From: a virus
Direction: 5' to 3' (one strand)
Length of the DNA stretch: 42,886 nucleotides
Virus record (IMG/VR): IMGVR_UViG_3300030012_002105
Span: 1 to 42,886 of that record
Program-made: the position numbers and the translations under genes
In this document: positions 17,442 to 25,887 of the stretch, in pieces
How the letters are laid out: the number at the start of each line of letters is the position of its first letter
How positions within the stretch are numbered: position 1 is the stretch's first letter
Notes under the pieces: model-generated
What the model saw: the letters and a program-made list of their open reading frames with translations, nothing else
Told to the model about the DNA's origin: nothing
Databases searched by the model: none

Positions 17442-19886
17442 TCACCTGTATATTGCTTTAACATGATAAATTATATCTTCATTTGTGCCATGTTTCTTAG
17501 CAAGCGACTCTAAACTATCTAACTCTACTACAATGTTAGAAATGTCATGTGCAGTTAATTCTACACCATATTGTGATTTGATTAAGTCAATTGTATCATT
17601 GACGTTATCATAGGAATCTGTTTCGCAAACACCATAGTAAGTAGGCTTCTGCATCATCTTTCTAATTGCATCATGTGCATCAAGAAGTTGTTCTTGTGGC
17701 CCTGCTAGTTTTGTTTTCTTGTTAAAGGCATCATGCAACTCTTTGAATTCCTTGATTGAATCTTCTTTGTTCTTATCCTTCTCCATCTCGGAAGACAATG
17801 CGTATATCATGGATATTAGTTTTCCATAATTTCCATCAGTTTCTTTATTCGTTGTCAAATCAGAAAGTTTCTTTCTATCTAAGTAATAATTGTCTAAATT
17901 GATATTACTATTTTTACTAGCCATGTTTCTTAGTCTGTTGGCAAAGTAAGTTCTATCTGCCTCTCTATCCTTTGGAAATAAGTCTGCTAGAATATCTAAG
18001 ACTCTCTCTACCTTTTTGATAGTCATCTTAAATCCTCTTTCAGATGGCGCAGCCCGAAGTATCTTTCTGTACTCGTTAATATCCTCAAGGTCTGCGTTAC
18101 TGATGAATGCGGTATATTCTGAAATATATGCTGACTGTATCAACTGAGATATCTCATTTTTACCATGTGTAGTAATAGCAGATGAAGCCCTCTTGTCTAA
18201 GAATTTAGGTAGTGACTCGAATCTAAGCATGTTATCAGTTATTGGGTCAACATAATATTTTTCTGCTAATTCTACTAATTCTAATATATCATCTGTGAAT
18301 TTACCTAAGTCTTTCAATTTACCACTTCTACCTAATGAAGTAGATTCAAAGGCAGTTGTAACTTTACTTTCTTGTTCTCTTATTGCAGGGCTACCTTCTA
18401 TGCCATAGTCCTCTTGTAACCAATGATAAGGTAGTAGAGTCTTATCACTTGGTAGTTCTATCAAATCACCTATCGTTCTAAGCATATCAACATGGAATGA
18501 CTCTATTTCAGTATAATCTAAGTCTGTGGAATCAACATACTTTTCGTATAGTTTAGCAACACTAGGAGTAAAAGGAAGATGATAAACAGACCTATCCACC
18601 TCAGATGCTTGGTCTTGTAATTCTTCTAAGTCTTCCAATAACTCCTCAAATAAACCTACCATTTCTGGGTTTTCTTGTTCAACACCCTGAATCAGTATTC
18701 TAATGTCATTTGCCATTCTTTCTCTAGAAGTCTTGGTATGTGTTTGTCTAAGTATTCCTGAATCTGCTGCAATAGCATAAAGAGGGTCTACTTCATCAAT
18801 GACCTTTAGTTTGTCAATATCTTGTCCCCATTCCTTTTCATACAATTCATCAGAAGACATACCTTGGAATGTAGTTTCTGCCATAGGAACACTTTCTCCT
18901 CCATCTTCTCCATAACCAGACATATACGTTCTGTACTCTTCATCTTCACCGCCTTCCTGTTCTCTTTCCGTAACTTCTCTTTCATCGTCACTATCGGCAG
19001 AAGCAGTTTCAGTAAATGCGGTATCTCCTTCTTGTATTATATGATTTAGATAACTATACATTATGTTAGAAGCCATCAAAGATGACCCTTCATCTGTATC
19101 GGGATATGTAGGAATCTTAACTTCTGATAGTTTAATGATATAATTCATACCATCCATCTTCTCATACAATTTGAATAGTTTCTCCAAGTCATCATTCAAA
19201 TCTTCTATTACGAAGTCTGATGTTTTTAGTTTCAGTTTTTCTGATTCTAAATCCTCTTCTACTCTATCCCAAGAACGCATGATTGACTTTATCTTCTCCT
19301 TCATCTCAGAAAATAGAGGATGTTTCTTTTTGTAATAGTCATAGACTTTGTTTCTTGAACGAAGTAATCTCATATCCATTTCACCAAAGATATCCTCAAA
19401 GTCAATTGTCATTTTATCTGAGTTGTCTATCTTGGACTTTACCTTAGTTTCTAGGATTGCCAAGGCAGACCTAAAAGTAGGATTTATTCTCTTTACCGTA
19501 TCTATTACAGAAAGAATCTCATCGTCTTTGTAGCCTCTATTCCTAGTAATATTTTCCAGTCTTATACCTGCTTTGAAATCCTTGACTGTAAGTTTCTCTC
19601 CTTTGTGTCTAAAATATACACCTAATGATTCTAAGGATGCTTCCTTAGCCTCTTCTAGATTATCTCCTATACTGGATATGAATTTGTTAGTGTACTCTTC
19701 TGTGAATCCTTTGTCTAACAATACCTTTCTGTAACTCTCTTTGTTATCAGCATCCTTTGCTTCTTCAGGTACATGGCTAAGACTAAACTCAAGATTCTTT
19801 AGGTTTCTAATGAATGCTTTACCTTCATCACCATATTTTTTTCTGAAAGGTCGCAATGACATTTTGATGTAATCTTGCTCTATCAT
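17442..19886 (-). CDS. Very large helical hypothetical protein (814 aa)
   Basis: An 814-aa protein starting MIEQDYIKMSLRPFRKKYGD with ATGA overlap of the upstream gene. It is almost entirely acidic helices, with a Ser/Glu-rich linker around 290-340 (EREQEGGEDEEYRTYMSGYG). I see no catalytic motifs, signal peptide or membrane segment. The scale is similar to internal virion or ejection proteins. It lacks the WxxVLK tag, unlike the two genes before it. Confidence 0.66.
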   Translation of the reverse strand: MIEQDYIKMSLRPFRKKYGDEGKAFIRNLKNLEFSLSHVPEEAKDADNKESYRKVLLDKGFTEEYTNKFISSIGDNLEEAKEASLESLGVYFRHKGEKLTVKDFKAGIRLENITRNRGYKDDEILSVIDTVKRINPTFRSALAILETKVKSKIDNSDKMTIDFEDIFGEMDMRLLRSRNKVYDYYKKKHPLFSEMKEKIKSIMRSWDRVEEDLESEKLKLKTSDFVIEDLNDDLEKLFKLYEKMDGMNYIIKLSEVKIPTYPDTDEGSSLMASNIMYSYLNHIIQEGDTAFTETASADSDDEREVTEREQEGGEDEEYRTYMSGYGEDGGESVPMAETTFQGMSSDELYEKEWGQDIDKLKVIDEVDPLYAIAADSGILRQTHTKTSRERMANDIRILIQGVEQENPEMVGLFEELLEDLEELQDQASEVDRSVYHLPFTPSVAKLYEKYVDSTDLDYTEIESFHVDMLRTIGDLIELPSDKTLLPYHWLQEDYGIEGSPAIREQESKVTTAFESTSLGRSGKLKDLGKFTDDILELVELAEKYYVDPITDNMLRFESLPKFLDKRASSAITTHGKNEISQLIQSAYISEYTAFISNADLEDINEYRKILRAAPSERGFKMTIKKVERVLDILADLFPKDREADRTYFANRLRNMASKNSNINLDNYYLDRKKLSDLTTNKETDGNYGKLISMIYALSSEMEKDKNKEDSIKEFKELHDAFNKKTKLAGPQEQLLDAHDAIRKMMQKPTYYGVCETDSYDNVNDTIDLIKSQYGVELTAHDISNIVVELDSLESLAKKHGTNEDIIYHVKAIYR

Positions 19887-21832
19887 TCTACCACCGACAC
19901 TACTCCCGCTTCTTGTAAATCTCTAATCATCTTGGTTGCTTTAGTAGCAGAACCATCTCTTCTTTTTTCTGTATATACGAGTTTATCCTGATACGTCTTT
20001 GGCCTTGTGACAATATCTTCTACTCTTTCCTTTACTGCCGTTATGAATGCATCTACTATTTCTTTGAAATTTGAAATGGCTGATGCCTTTACCTCATCGA
20101 ATAAAACGTCCTCTTCTTCATATTCATCTGGGTTAAGCCAGTCTTGTATATTCTCATACAAGTCTGTTTGACCATAATACCAATCTAGTAAGGCAATGAT
20201 ATGAAATATATCTAATACAGATAATCCGGCAACAGAAGATAAATCATAATCTTCATCATATTCCTCTTCTATTTTATTCCAAGAACTATCATCAGTAGTT
20301 AATGTGACCTTTTCAGATTCACTTCTAAGTGTTCTAAAATCACGATTGAGTTTGTCCATAGTTTCTTTGTCTAAGCCCCTAACCTGCAACTTGTAGAACT
20401 CTCCTACTTTAGTGAATAATGAAACTCCTTGTTCTTCAGCCTCGTCCATCAAGTCATACATTGTGTCTGCCAAGGAATCAGGTATGTCCTTATACAGTTC
20501 CTCCAAAGCCTGTTTATGTGCAGACTTTGTATCATAGTCATCCATGTTGTCTTTGATTGATTCAAGTTTCTTGGCCTCTTCTTCACTAAACATATTTTGC
20601 TTATCTACATAGAAATTGATTATGGTATCTAATGCTTCCTTTTTAGAACCACCCTGTCTATTCACTCTTCTAACAAATTCAGACATTCTTCCTTTTGCTG
20701 ATTGACTAAACAGTTTTTGTAAATCCTTGAAATCATCTTCTCCTATTCCCTCTTCTTCTAAGTCAAATGGTTCTTCTCCCATTAGCACCAATCTAACGAA
20801 ATTAGGAACTAGTTTTTCCTTGGTTTGTTTTACTCCTTCTTCCATCAATGAATTGATATCTAAGGAAGGATTGACTAATATTGCCCTTAACGCAGATGGA
20901 ATCAATACCTTTCCTTGTGGCATCAACAATGCTTTTCTTGCAGCCACCGTAGCACCGGAACTTTTTAGATTAGGTTTAGGCATAAACTCAGAAGATTTTT
21001 TCCATCTTGGTTTTGTAAGCAATGATAGGTATTTTACTGCGTCTTCTCCGGTGTTAATGTTAACTGTAAATCTCTTATTCGTAAATGGGTCTGTTGCATC
21101 TTGGGCAGCCCTGCTAGTTAACAGTCCAAATATAGAAACTAAAGGTGCAGGTCTAACTCTACCTTCCGTTTTGTAGCCTAGAGGCTTCTTCCTCTTTCCA
21201 TCCATAAACCATGCTGATACTTTCTTGTAGTCGTTTACACTCATTCTATCTGGTAAATCAGTCACGAAAAATTTCTTGTCGTCAATCTCTTCTTGACTAA
21301 TTTCTCCTTTGACATATTCTGGTGGCTCATCAACAGTAAGCAACTTTCTATTAGAAAGATTGACCCAATAGAAGTCTTCCTTGTTTTCATTGATGAAGTT
21401 CTTAACATCGTCTTCCAATTCCTTGACGACTTTTATTTTCTCCCTAGAATTTTTTTGATTTGTTATTTCCTTTGTTCCAATGAATTCTTTGAATCTATCC
21501 ATATCTTCTTCTTCTAGGATAGTTTCTAATATTTTCTTCATCTTTCCTCTCATTTGTGTAGGTTGTAATTCTCTACGATAATCATCCAAGTATTCCTTAA
21601 GTGCCTTATACGCTTTCTTAGCATTTTCTTGGATGGCTGCCCTTTGGTCTGTTGAATAACTAACGTTGGTGTTTCCTTCTGAAAGTTTCTTAGTTTCATC
21701 AACTGCATTCTTCAATCCTTTTTTGTCTGGTAGTTTAGCCATGCCGATTAGAACATCTACGCCCTTTTCCTCAAGTAGCAAGGGTTCTATGCTATCTCTT
21801 GGGGGTAAAGCCTTCAATACTTCTAACCACAT
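19883..21832 (-). CDS. Tag-bearing large hypothetical protein (MWLEVLK)
   Basis: A 649-aa protein starting MWLEVLKALPPRDSIEPLLL, one of the clearest tag copies. The rest is charged and helical with a mixed region around 205-330 that is less helical (PLVSIFGLLTSRAAQD). It overlaps the 814-aa gene by four bases. No recognised domain. If the tag directs packaging, this would be a major internal head protein. Confidence 0.66.
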   Translation of the reverse strand: MWLEVLKALPPRDSIEPLLLEEKGVDVLIGMAKLPDKKGLKNAVDETKKLSEGNTNVSYSTDQRAAIQENAKKAYKALKEYLDDYRRELQPTQMRGKMKKILETILEEEDMDRFKEFIGTKEITNQKNSREKIKVVKELEDDVKNFINENKEDFYWVNLSNRKLLTVDEPPEYVKGEISQEEIDDKKFFVTDLPDRMSVNDYKKVSAWFMDGKRKKPLGYKTEGRVRPAPLVSIFGLLTSRAAQDATDPFTNKRFTVNINTGEDAVKYLSLLTKPRWKKSSEFMPKPNLKSSGATVAARKALLMPQGKVLIPSALRAILVNPSLDINSLMEEGVKQTKEKLVPNFVRLVLMGEEPFDLEEEGIGEDDFKDLQKLFSQSAKGRMSEFVRRVNRQGGSKKEALDTIINFYVDKQNMFSEEEAKKLESIKDNMDDYDTKSAHKQALEELYKDIPDSLADTMYDLMDEAEEQGVSLFTKVGEFYKLQVRGLDKETMDKLNRDFRTLRSESEKVTLTTDDSSWNKIEEEYDEDYDLSSVAGLSVLDIFHIIALLDWYYGQTDLYENIQDWLNPDEYEEEDVLFDEVKASAISNFKEIVDAFITAVKERVEDIVTRPKTYQDKLVYTEKRRDGSATKATKMIRDLQEAGVVSVVE

Positions 21833-21838
21833 CTAAAT

Positions 21839-22747
21839 CTATCCTTCTGCTAATGCACCGCCCTCATACCCCATATATGGTGCATCAGGTTGCTTCAATA
21901 CTTTCGCTTTGAAACCAAAAGGAATCATTTGTCCTTCTGGCCCTTCTTCCATTTCTTCACTCATGAAAACTGCTCTTGGCATATCAACCTGCATTGTTGC
22001 TTCTCGATAACCTTCTGGTGTTATTCTTGGATAGCCTCTATTACTAGGTGAAATGTCATCTCTCATTGAACCATAATCAACAAGTCCTTTTGATTCTAAG
22101 CCTCTAAGGTATTTACTATTACTTTCCTTTTCTAATGGCCCTATTCTAAATTCCTCAAACAAACGAATTCTATTCTTTCTTTCTCTAGGTTTCCTTTGTT
22201 CTGCGAATATACCTAAGATTGCTAATGCTGCGGCCTCACCATTGTTTAATTGATAATTACTAGGGTTCTTCTCGAATTTATCCCTCATGTATTTCTCACC
22301 AACAATAAGGTTAGTTTCTGGTGGAATTGTAACTTCTATGTTTGGTCTTGCACCATACTTGATTACTTCAACACCTATCTGATTTGGGGTTAATGATATA
22401 GAATTCATTCCCATACCCCATTGTACTTCTGTAACTGATTCAGGGTCATTAGGATTCAAAGTATCTCTAGTTCTCATCATTTCCCAACCATCACCTACTA
22501 ATTCACCGTTGGTGATATTCATTACTCCCCAAAAGCCAATGCCCGGCCCTTTCAATTTAGGAGTGAATGTTTGGTCTTTCTCAAAGAATATCTTTCTTGA
22601 TACAGTAGGCCATAGTTCTTCCCAAGGAGCATCTTTAGCATTGATTAACTCTTCCAAATAAGGAATGTCATCCTGTGCAAAGAATTTCCAAGTTGTTCCT
22701 CTAAATGTCTGTGGCGGAGGAGCCTTTACAATATCAAACCACTTCAT
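21839..22747 (-). CDS. Tag-bearing hypothetical protein (MKWFDIVK)
   Basis: A 302-aa protein starting MKWFDIVKAPPPQTFRGTTW. Residues ~10-160 have mixed strand/helix character (GPGIGFWGVMNITNGELVGD). Residues ~165-250 (EAAALAILGIFAEQRKPRER, YLRGLESKGLVDYG) look like a winged-helix fold. A well-placed AGGTGA site precedes the ATG. Function unknown; possibly a DNA-contacting internal protein. Confidence 0.64.
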   Translation of the reverse strand: MKWFDIVKAPPPQTFRGTTWKFFAQDDIPYLEELINAKDAPWEELWPTVSRKIFFEKDQTFTPKLKGPGIGFWGVMNITNGELVGDGWEMMRTRDTLNPNDPESVTEVQWGMGMNSISLTPNQIGVEVIKYGARPNIEVTIPPETNLIVGEKYMRDKFEKNPSNYQLNNGEAAALAILGIFAEQRKPRERKNRIRLFEEFRIGPLEKESNSKYLRGLESKGLVDYGSMRDDISPSNRGYPRITPEGYREATMQVDMPRAVFMSEEMEEGPEGQMIPFGFKAKVLKQPDAPYMGYEGGALAEG

Positions 22748-23067
22748 CTTCTCACCTGATTAAACCAATTTCTTCTCGCTTCATTTCCTTGTGTTGTTAA
22801 CACCTGTCTAAGATTAGCGAGTCTTTCTCTATCTTTTGCTCCTTGTCCCATTACTGATATTAACGTATGATATGCTACACCGAAAGTACCTGTTTCCTTT
22901 TGTGCGTCTATTAGTGAATCAGACAATGCAATTAAGTCAATACCTCTTTGTGTTCTTTTAGGTGGTCTTCTCTTAATTTGTTCAACTAACTCATCGTAAC
23001 CCATAGATGTTAACTCATCTAAAATTTGTTCGTAATCAACTGAATAGTCCCTCATCTTACGAATCAT
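22744..23067 (-). CDS. Hypothetical protein
   Basis: A 107-aa protein starting MIRKMRDYSVDYEQILDELT at ATG 23067. A longer in-frame extension upstream lies in the overlapping MSWKKLLK gene and is rejected. It is helical, with a basic stretch EQIKRRPPKRTQRG. It overlaps the downstream tag gene by four bases. No family recognised. Confidence 0.58.
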   Translation of the reverse strand: MIRKMRDYSVDYEQILDELTSMGYDELVEQIKRRPPKRTQRGIDLIALSDSLIDAQKETGTFGVAYHTLISVMGQGAKDRERLANLRQVLTTQGNEARRNWFNQVRR

Positions 23068-23233
23068 ACTTGAATCTCCTATTAAGCATTTCTTTTCTGG
23101 CTTCACAACCACAATCATGTCCAGTCTTTTCTGATACATAATCAACGGCCTTCTTTATTCCAGTTTTAGTAGTTATTCTTTCTATGGTATCACCAAGACC
23201 TTTATCTTGTTTTAACAACTTTTTCCAACTCAT
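23057..23233 (-). CDS. Tag-bearing microprotein (MSWKKLLK)
   Basis: A 58-aa gene starting MSWKKLLKQDKGLGDTIERI. The first eight residues are the operon tag. A short helix is followed by GHDCGCEARKEMLNRR with two close cysteines, a segment common in small phage neck or virion proteins. It is joined by ATGA overlap to the gene before it and overlaps the gene after it by 11 bases. Confidence 0.6.
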   Translation of the reverse strand: MSWKKLLKQDKGLGDTIERITTKTGIKKAVDYVSEKTGHDCGCEARKEMLNRRFKYDS

Positions 23234-23313
23234 TCTATATCCACCTCATCAAAATCTTCAAAAATTTCAGACAAACATCTAATGAACATTCCACAACTTG
23301 TGTACCACTTCAT
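23230..23313 (-). CDS. Possible 27-aa tag-like microprotein (MKWYTSCGM)
   Basis: A 27-codon frame from ATG 23313 to a TGA at 23230, overlapped by ATGA at both ends with its neighbours. It starts MKWYTSCGMFIRCL and ends acidic (FEDFDEVDIE). The MKW start matches the tag but the following residues do not. It could be a real microprotein or a coupling leader; the exact junctions argue for translation. Confidence 0.4.
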   Translation of the reverse strand: MKWYTSCGMFIRCLSEIFEDFDEVDIE

Positions 23314-23984
23314 TGCATTTTCTCCTCCATTTTTGCTTTAACGTCTAACCATACTTGAGGGTGATTTTGTGCTAATACTTCTTGAACTATTTGCATTTGC
23401 GCTACAATAACTGTATCTTGTCTTTTATGAATAAGTTTTCCTTTGAACTCCATTAGGTATCTTAGACTTTCTCTAATCTCTTTAGCCATCTTAGTCAAAC
23501 TATCTACATATTTAGGGTTCATATCTTCTTGGTCAAATAATATGTCTATTTTTTGTTCCAGTCTTGATATGTTCCTAGATAGCGACTCAATCTCATCTAC
23601 TTCTCTCATGGCTATAATATTTGCCGCCGACCTTTGTACTAGTGGTTGAAGATGTTTTGTCATATGTCGCTTTACTTGTTCTTCCGAACAACCCGCCATT
23701 TCTGCTACTGCACTAGGAGTAATATGCCCTTGACCTAACTGTTCTTCAATAAGGGGTCTTAACTCATGAGTACATAATTTACATCTAGGATTAGAAGCAT
23801 CGTGATAATCGCCCATATGATTTCTCATGTGTTTAGCGGTTGTTCCACTAGGCCAACCTTCCATCTTGTCTAAATCATCAGGTGCAATATTTAGCGTTTC
23901 TAATTGCGCCTCTAAATCATCACGGTTTTCGTGATTACATAATCTACATCTTCTTCTGGTTACGATACTAACATCTCCTTCCAT
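23310..23984 (-). CDS. Duplicated zinc/HTH DNA-binding protein, candidate small terminase
   Basis: A 224-aa protein with two copies of a module: CRLCNH...HMRNH (~13-60) and CKLCTH...EQVKRHMTKH (~68-112). Each pairs a CxxC with HxxxH and a helix-turn-helix-like segment (PSAVAEMAGCSEEQVKRHM). A coiled coil follows (~130-200), expected to drive oligomerisation. This layout, upstream of the large terminase on the same strand, fits a small terminase recognising packaging sites. The start overlaps the upstream gene by 25 bases. Alternative: a transcription regulator. Confidence 0.65.
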   Translation of the reverse strand: MEGDVSIVTRRRCRLCNHENRDDLEAQLETLNIAPDDLDKMEGWPSGTTAKHMRNHMGDYHDASNPRCKLCTHELRPLIEEQLGQGHITPSAVAEMAGCSEEQVKRHMTKHLQPLVQRSAANIIAMREVDEIESLSRNISRLEQKIDILFDQEDMNPKYVDSLTKMAKEIRESLRYLMEFKGKLIHKRQDTVIVAQMQIVQEVLAQNHPQVWLDVKAKMEEKMQ

Positions 23985-25135
23985 GACTTCTTTACTTCTT
24001 TCTTCTTCTTCTTTTCACTAGGAGGGGTATATCCCTTTAGATAGACTGGGCCTTTTGGCGACCTTCTACCTACTTTACCTGTGGCTACGAATAAATTCTT
24101 AACCATTCCTCTAGTTATATCTAATGAATATCCTTTTATTTTACCTAGTAACTCTTTATCAACACCATACACATCTTTTATTTTCTTAGATTCAGCAGGG
24201 CTTTCTGCGATAAAGGATAATCTATTCTTAAACAACCTAGAGATTTGGTCATCTCTAATATTACCTGTTTTTGGATTTACACCTTGACCTATATCAGTAG
24301 ATGTACCTAATAGATTTAGAATAGTTTCTCTAATGTCTGGTATATCATATAATTCTTTAGCAAGTCCTCCTCTTGCTACTCCTCTTAATACTAGTTTTAT
24401 GTGGTCTACTTCCACATCATCAATCATATCTTCTGCGGTTTCCAAAACAGATAGTAATCCTACCTTAATATCTTTACCAGAATCACCATCAGTTGAAAAT
24501 AACGCTTGCCACATAGGAGGCTTTGACTTGTTCTTTTCTTTCTCATAGTAAGAAGAATCTACTGCCGGAATATCTTCTTCAAATTTTTTGTTATCAAATA
24601 CTTTAGCCTTAAGGTTTCTAAATTTAACATAATCAGGAGTTCGATAATGACCATAATATCTTGTGGTATGCTTCTTTTCATCATAAGCAGCAGTTTTCTT
24701 ATTGACTCTTCTATACATTGGAACAGTAAATGGAATGTTTCTTGGGTCTGCATCAGTATTAGCAATATCTTCAAGTTGTTTCTTTGCATCTAAAACATCG
24801 TCTTTAAACGATTCAGTCAATAAGGCGTTATCTCCTACTATGTCGTCTATTTCTTTCAAAAGTTTTCCAATGCCTTCATCTTCACTTACAGGGTTTTTTG
24901 CCTGTGGTCTTTGTGCCGTTGGTAATCCATGCTTAGAGATAACCTTGAAAAGATTCTCTCCTCCCTTTACTCCCATTTCTTTTGCACTCATGCCTACGCA
25001 TGATGCTTTCCATTTAGTATAAACAGACTTAAACTGCTCAATATCAAAGGTTTGAGTAACAACTACATCATCGCCTTTGTCATTAGTCATTCTGACTGTT
25101 CTTTTTGATTTCTTAGTCTTTGGCAATTTCTTCAT
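23960..25135 (-). CDS. Hypothetical protein (391 aa)
   Basis: A 391-aa basic protein starting MKKLPKTKKSKRTVRMTNDK. The middle contains IPFTVPMYRRVNKKTAAY and a helical segment; the end is Lys-rich (PPSEKKKKKEVKKSWKEMLV). SWKEMLV near the C-terminus resembles the operon tag but lies in the overlap with the next gene, so it may be coincidental. No family recognised. Confidence 0.6.
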   Translation of the reverse strand: MKKLPKTKKSKRTVRMTNDKGDDVVVTQTFDIEQFKSVYTKWKASCVGMSAKEMGVKGGENLFKVISKHGLPTAQRPQAKNPVSEDEGIGKLLKEIDDIVGDNALLTESFKDDVLDAKKQLEDIANTDADPRNIPFTVPMYRRVNKKTAAYDEKKHTTRYYGHYRTPDYVKFRNLKAKVFDNKKFEEDIPAVDSSYYEKEKNKSKPPMWQALFSTDGDSGKDIKVGLLSVLETAEDMIDDVEVDHIKLVLRGVARGGLAKELYDIPDIRETILNLLGTSTDIGQGVNPKTGNIRDDQISRLFKNRLSFIAESPAESKKIKDVYGVDKELLGKIKGYSLDITRGMVKNLFVATGKVGRRSPKGPVYLKGYTPPSEKKKKKEVKKSWKEMLVS

Positions 25136-25265
25136 CCTCCTCTTCTTCTTGTAGAAGGTTCTTCTTGTCTACCTTCTTTCCGTATCTAATATTGAATAGG
25201 GGATTAGAACCATGACTACCAAAGGAAACTGCTCCCCCTTCTTTGATTACGTCCCACCACTTCAT
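25113..25265 (-). CDS. Tag-bearing microprotein (MKWWDVIK)
   Basis: A 50-aa gene starting MKWWDVIKEGGAVSFGSHGS, with an acidic end (LLQEEEEDEEIAKD). The acidic codons also form a purine-rich stretch ahead of the next gene's ATG at 25135. The start shares one base with the preceding stop (TAATG). The tag is intact, and the body is probably disordered. Confidence 0.6.
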   Translation of the reverse strand: MKWWDVIKEGGAVSFGSHGSNPLFNIRYGKKVDKKNLLQEEEEDEEIAKD

Positions 25266-25576
25266 TACCATTCACCTATGAATACATTTTTTCTAGCCAA
25301 TGCCCTTCTAGCGTTTGTTCTCATTCCTTGACAGGCTTCACTTCTGGCTACCTTATTACTTGGAAGTCCAGTTGATACAATGAATTTTACCTCACTCATT
25401 CTAACAGGTAATTCATTTCCCGTATATGTGGCTCTAAACTGAAAATGTCCCTTTTTAGTAATAACAACATCATCAACTACAACACCATCTAATTCTTCTA
25501 GGCAACTTTTCAGTTCCTCAAGTTTCTTTTTGGAAACATATCTGCCTCCTCTCTTAAGGACTGACCACCACTTCAT
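25265..25576 (-). CDS. Tag-bearing hypothetical protein (MKWWSVLK)
   Basis: A 103-aa protein starting MKWWSVLKRGGRYVSKKKLE at ATG 25576; an in-frame start three codons earlier is less likely. The tag is followed by a compact mixed fold (VVVDDVVITKKGHFQFRATY) and a basic end (GMRTNARRALARKNVFIGEW). This length and pattern suggest a folded domain, but I recognise no family. Confidence 0.63.
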   Translation of the reverse strand: MKWWSVLKRGGRYVSKKKLEELKSCLEELDGVVVDDVVITKKGHFQFRATYTGNELPVRMSEVKFIVSTGLPSNKVARSEACQGMRTNARRALARKNVFIGEW

Positions 25577-25581
25577 TTTAA

Positions 25582-25887
25582 TCACTCTAATTCTTCTATT
25601 CTAGAAAGTGCATCAGATACACTACGAAGTTGTTCTTCGAGATTCTTTACTTGTAATTGCCTTGTGTTACGATAATGCATTTCTGCTTCATCTATCATCT
25701 GGTCAACCATTTGCCTCATATCTGCCACGTTCTCATTTTGCCTAAATACTTGAGGAAAAGACCTTTGGATGTTAACCAATGTCGTCTTTAACCCCTGATA
25801 ATTAGGTACAGGTTTATTCATCATTGCTTCGAGTTCCCTCGCCAATACACCTGCATCTTTCAATACATCTCTCCAATTATTCATCAT
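25582..25887 (-). CDS. Tag-bearing coiled-coil protein (MNNWRDVLK)
   Basis: A 101-aa protein starting MMNNWRDVLKDAGVLAREL. The tag sits two residues further in than usual. The C-terminal half is a coiled coil (QLQVKNLEEQLRSVSDALSR). A GGAGGAAG site formed by the glutamate codons of the upstream gene precedes the ATG. Probably an oligomeric virion or scaffold-associated protein. Confidence 0.62.
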   Translation of the reverse strand: MMNNWRDVLKDAGVLARELEAMMNKPVPNYQGLKTTLVNIQRSFPQVFRQNENVADMRQMVDQMIDEAEMHYRNTRQLQVKNLEEQLRSVSDALSRIEELE

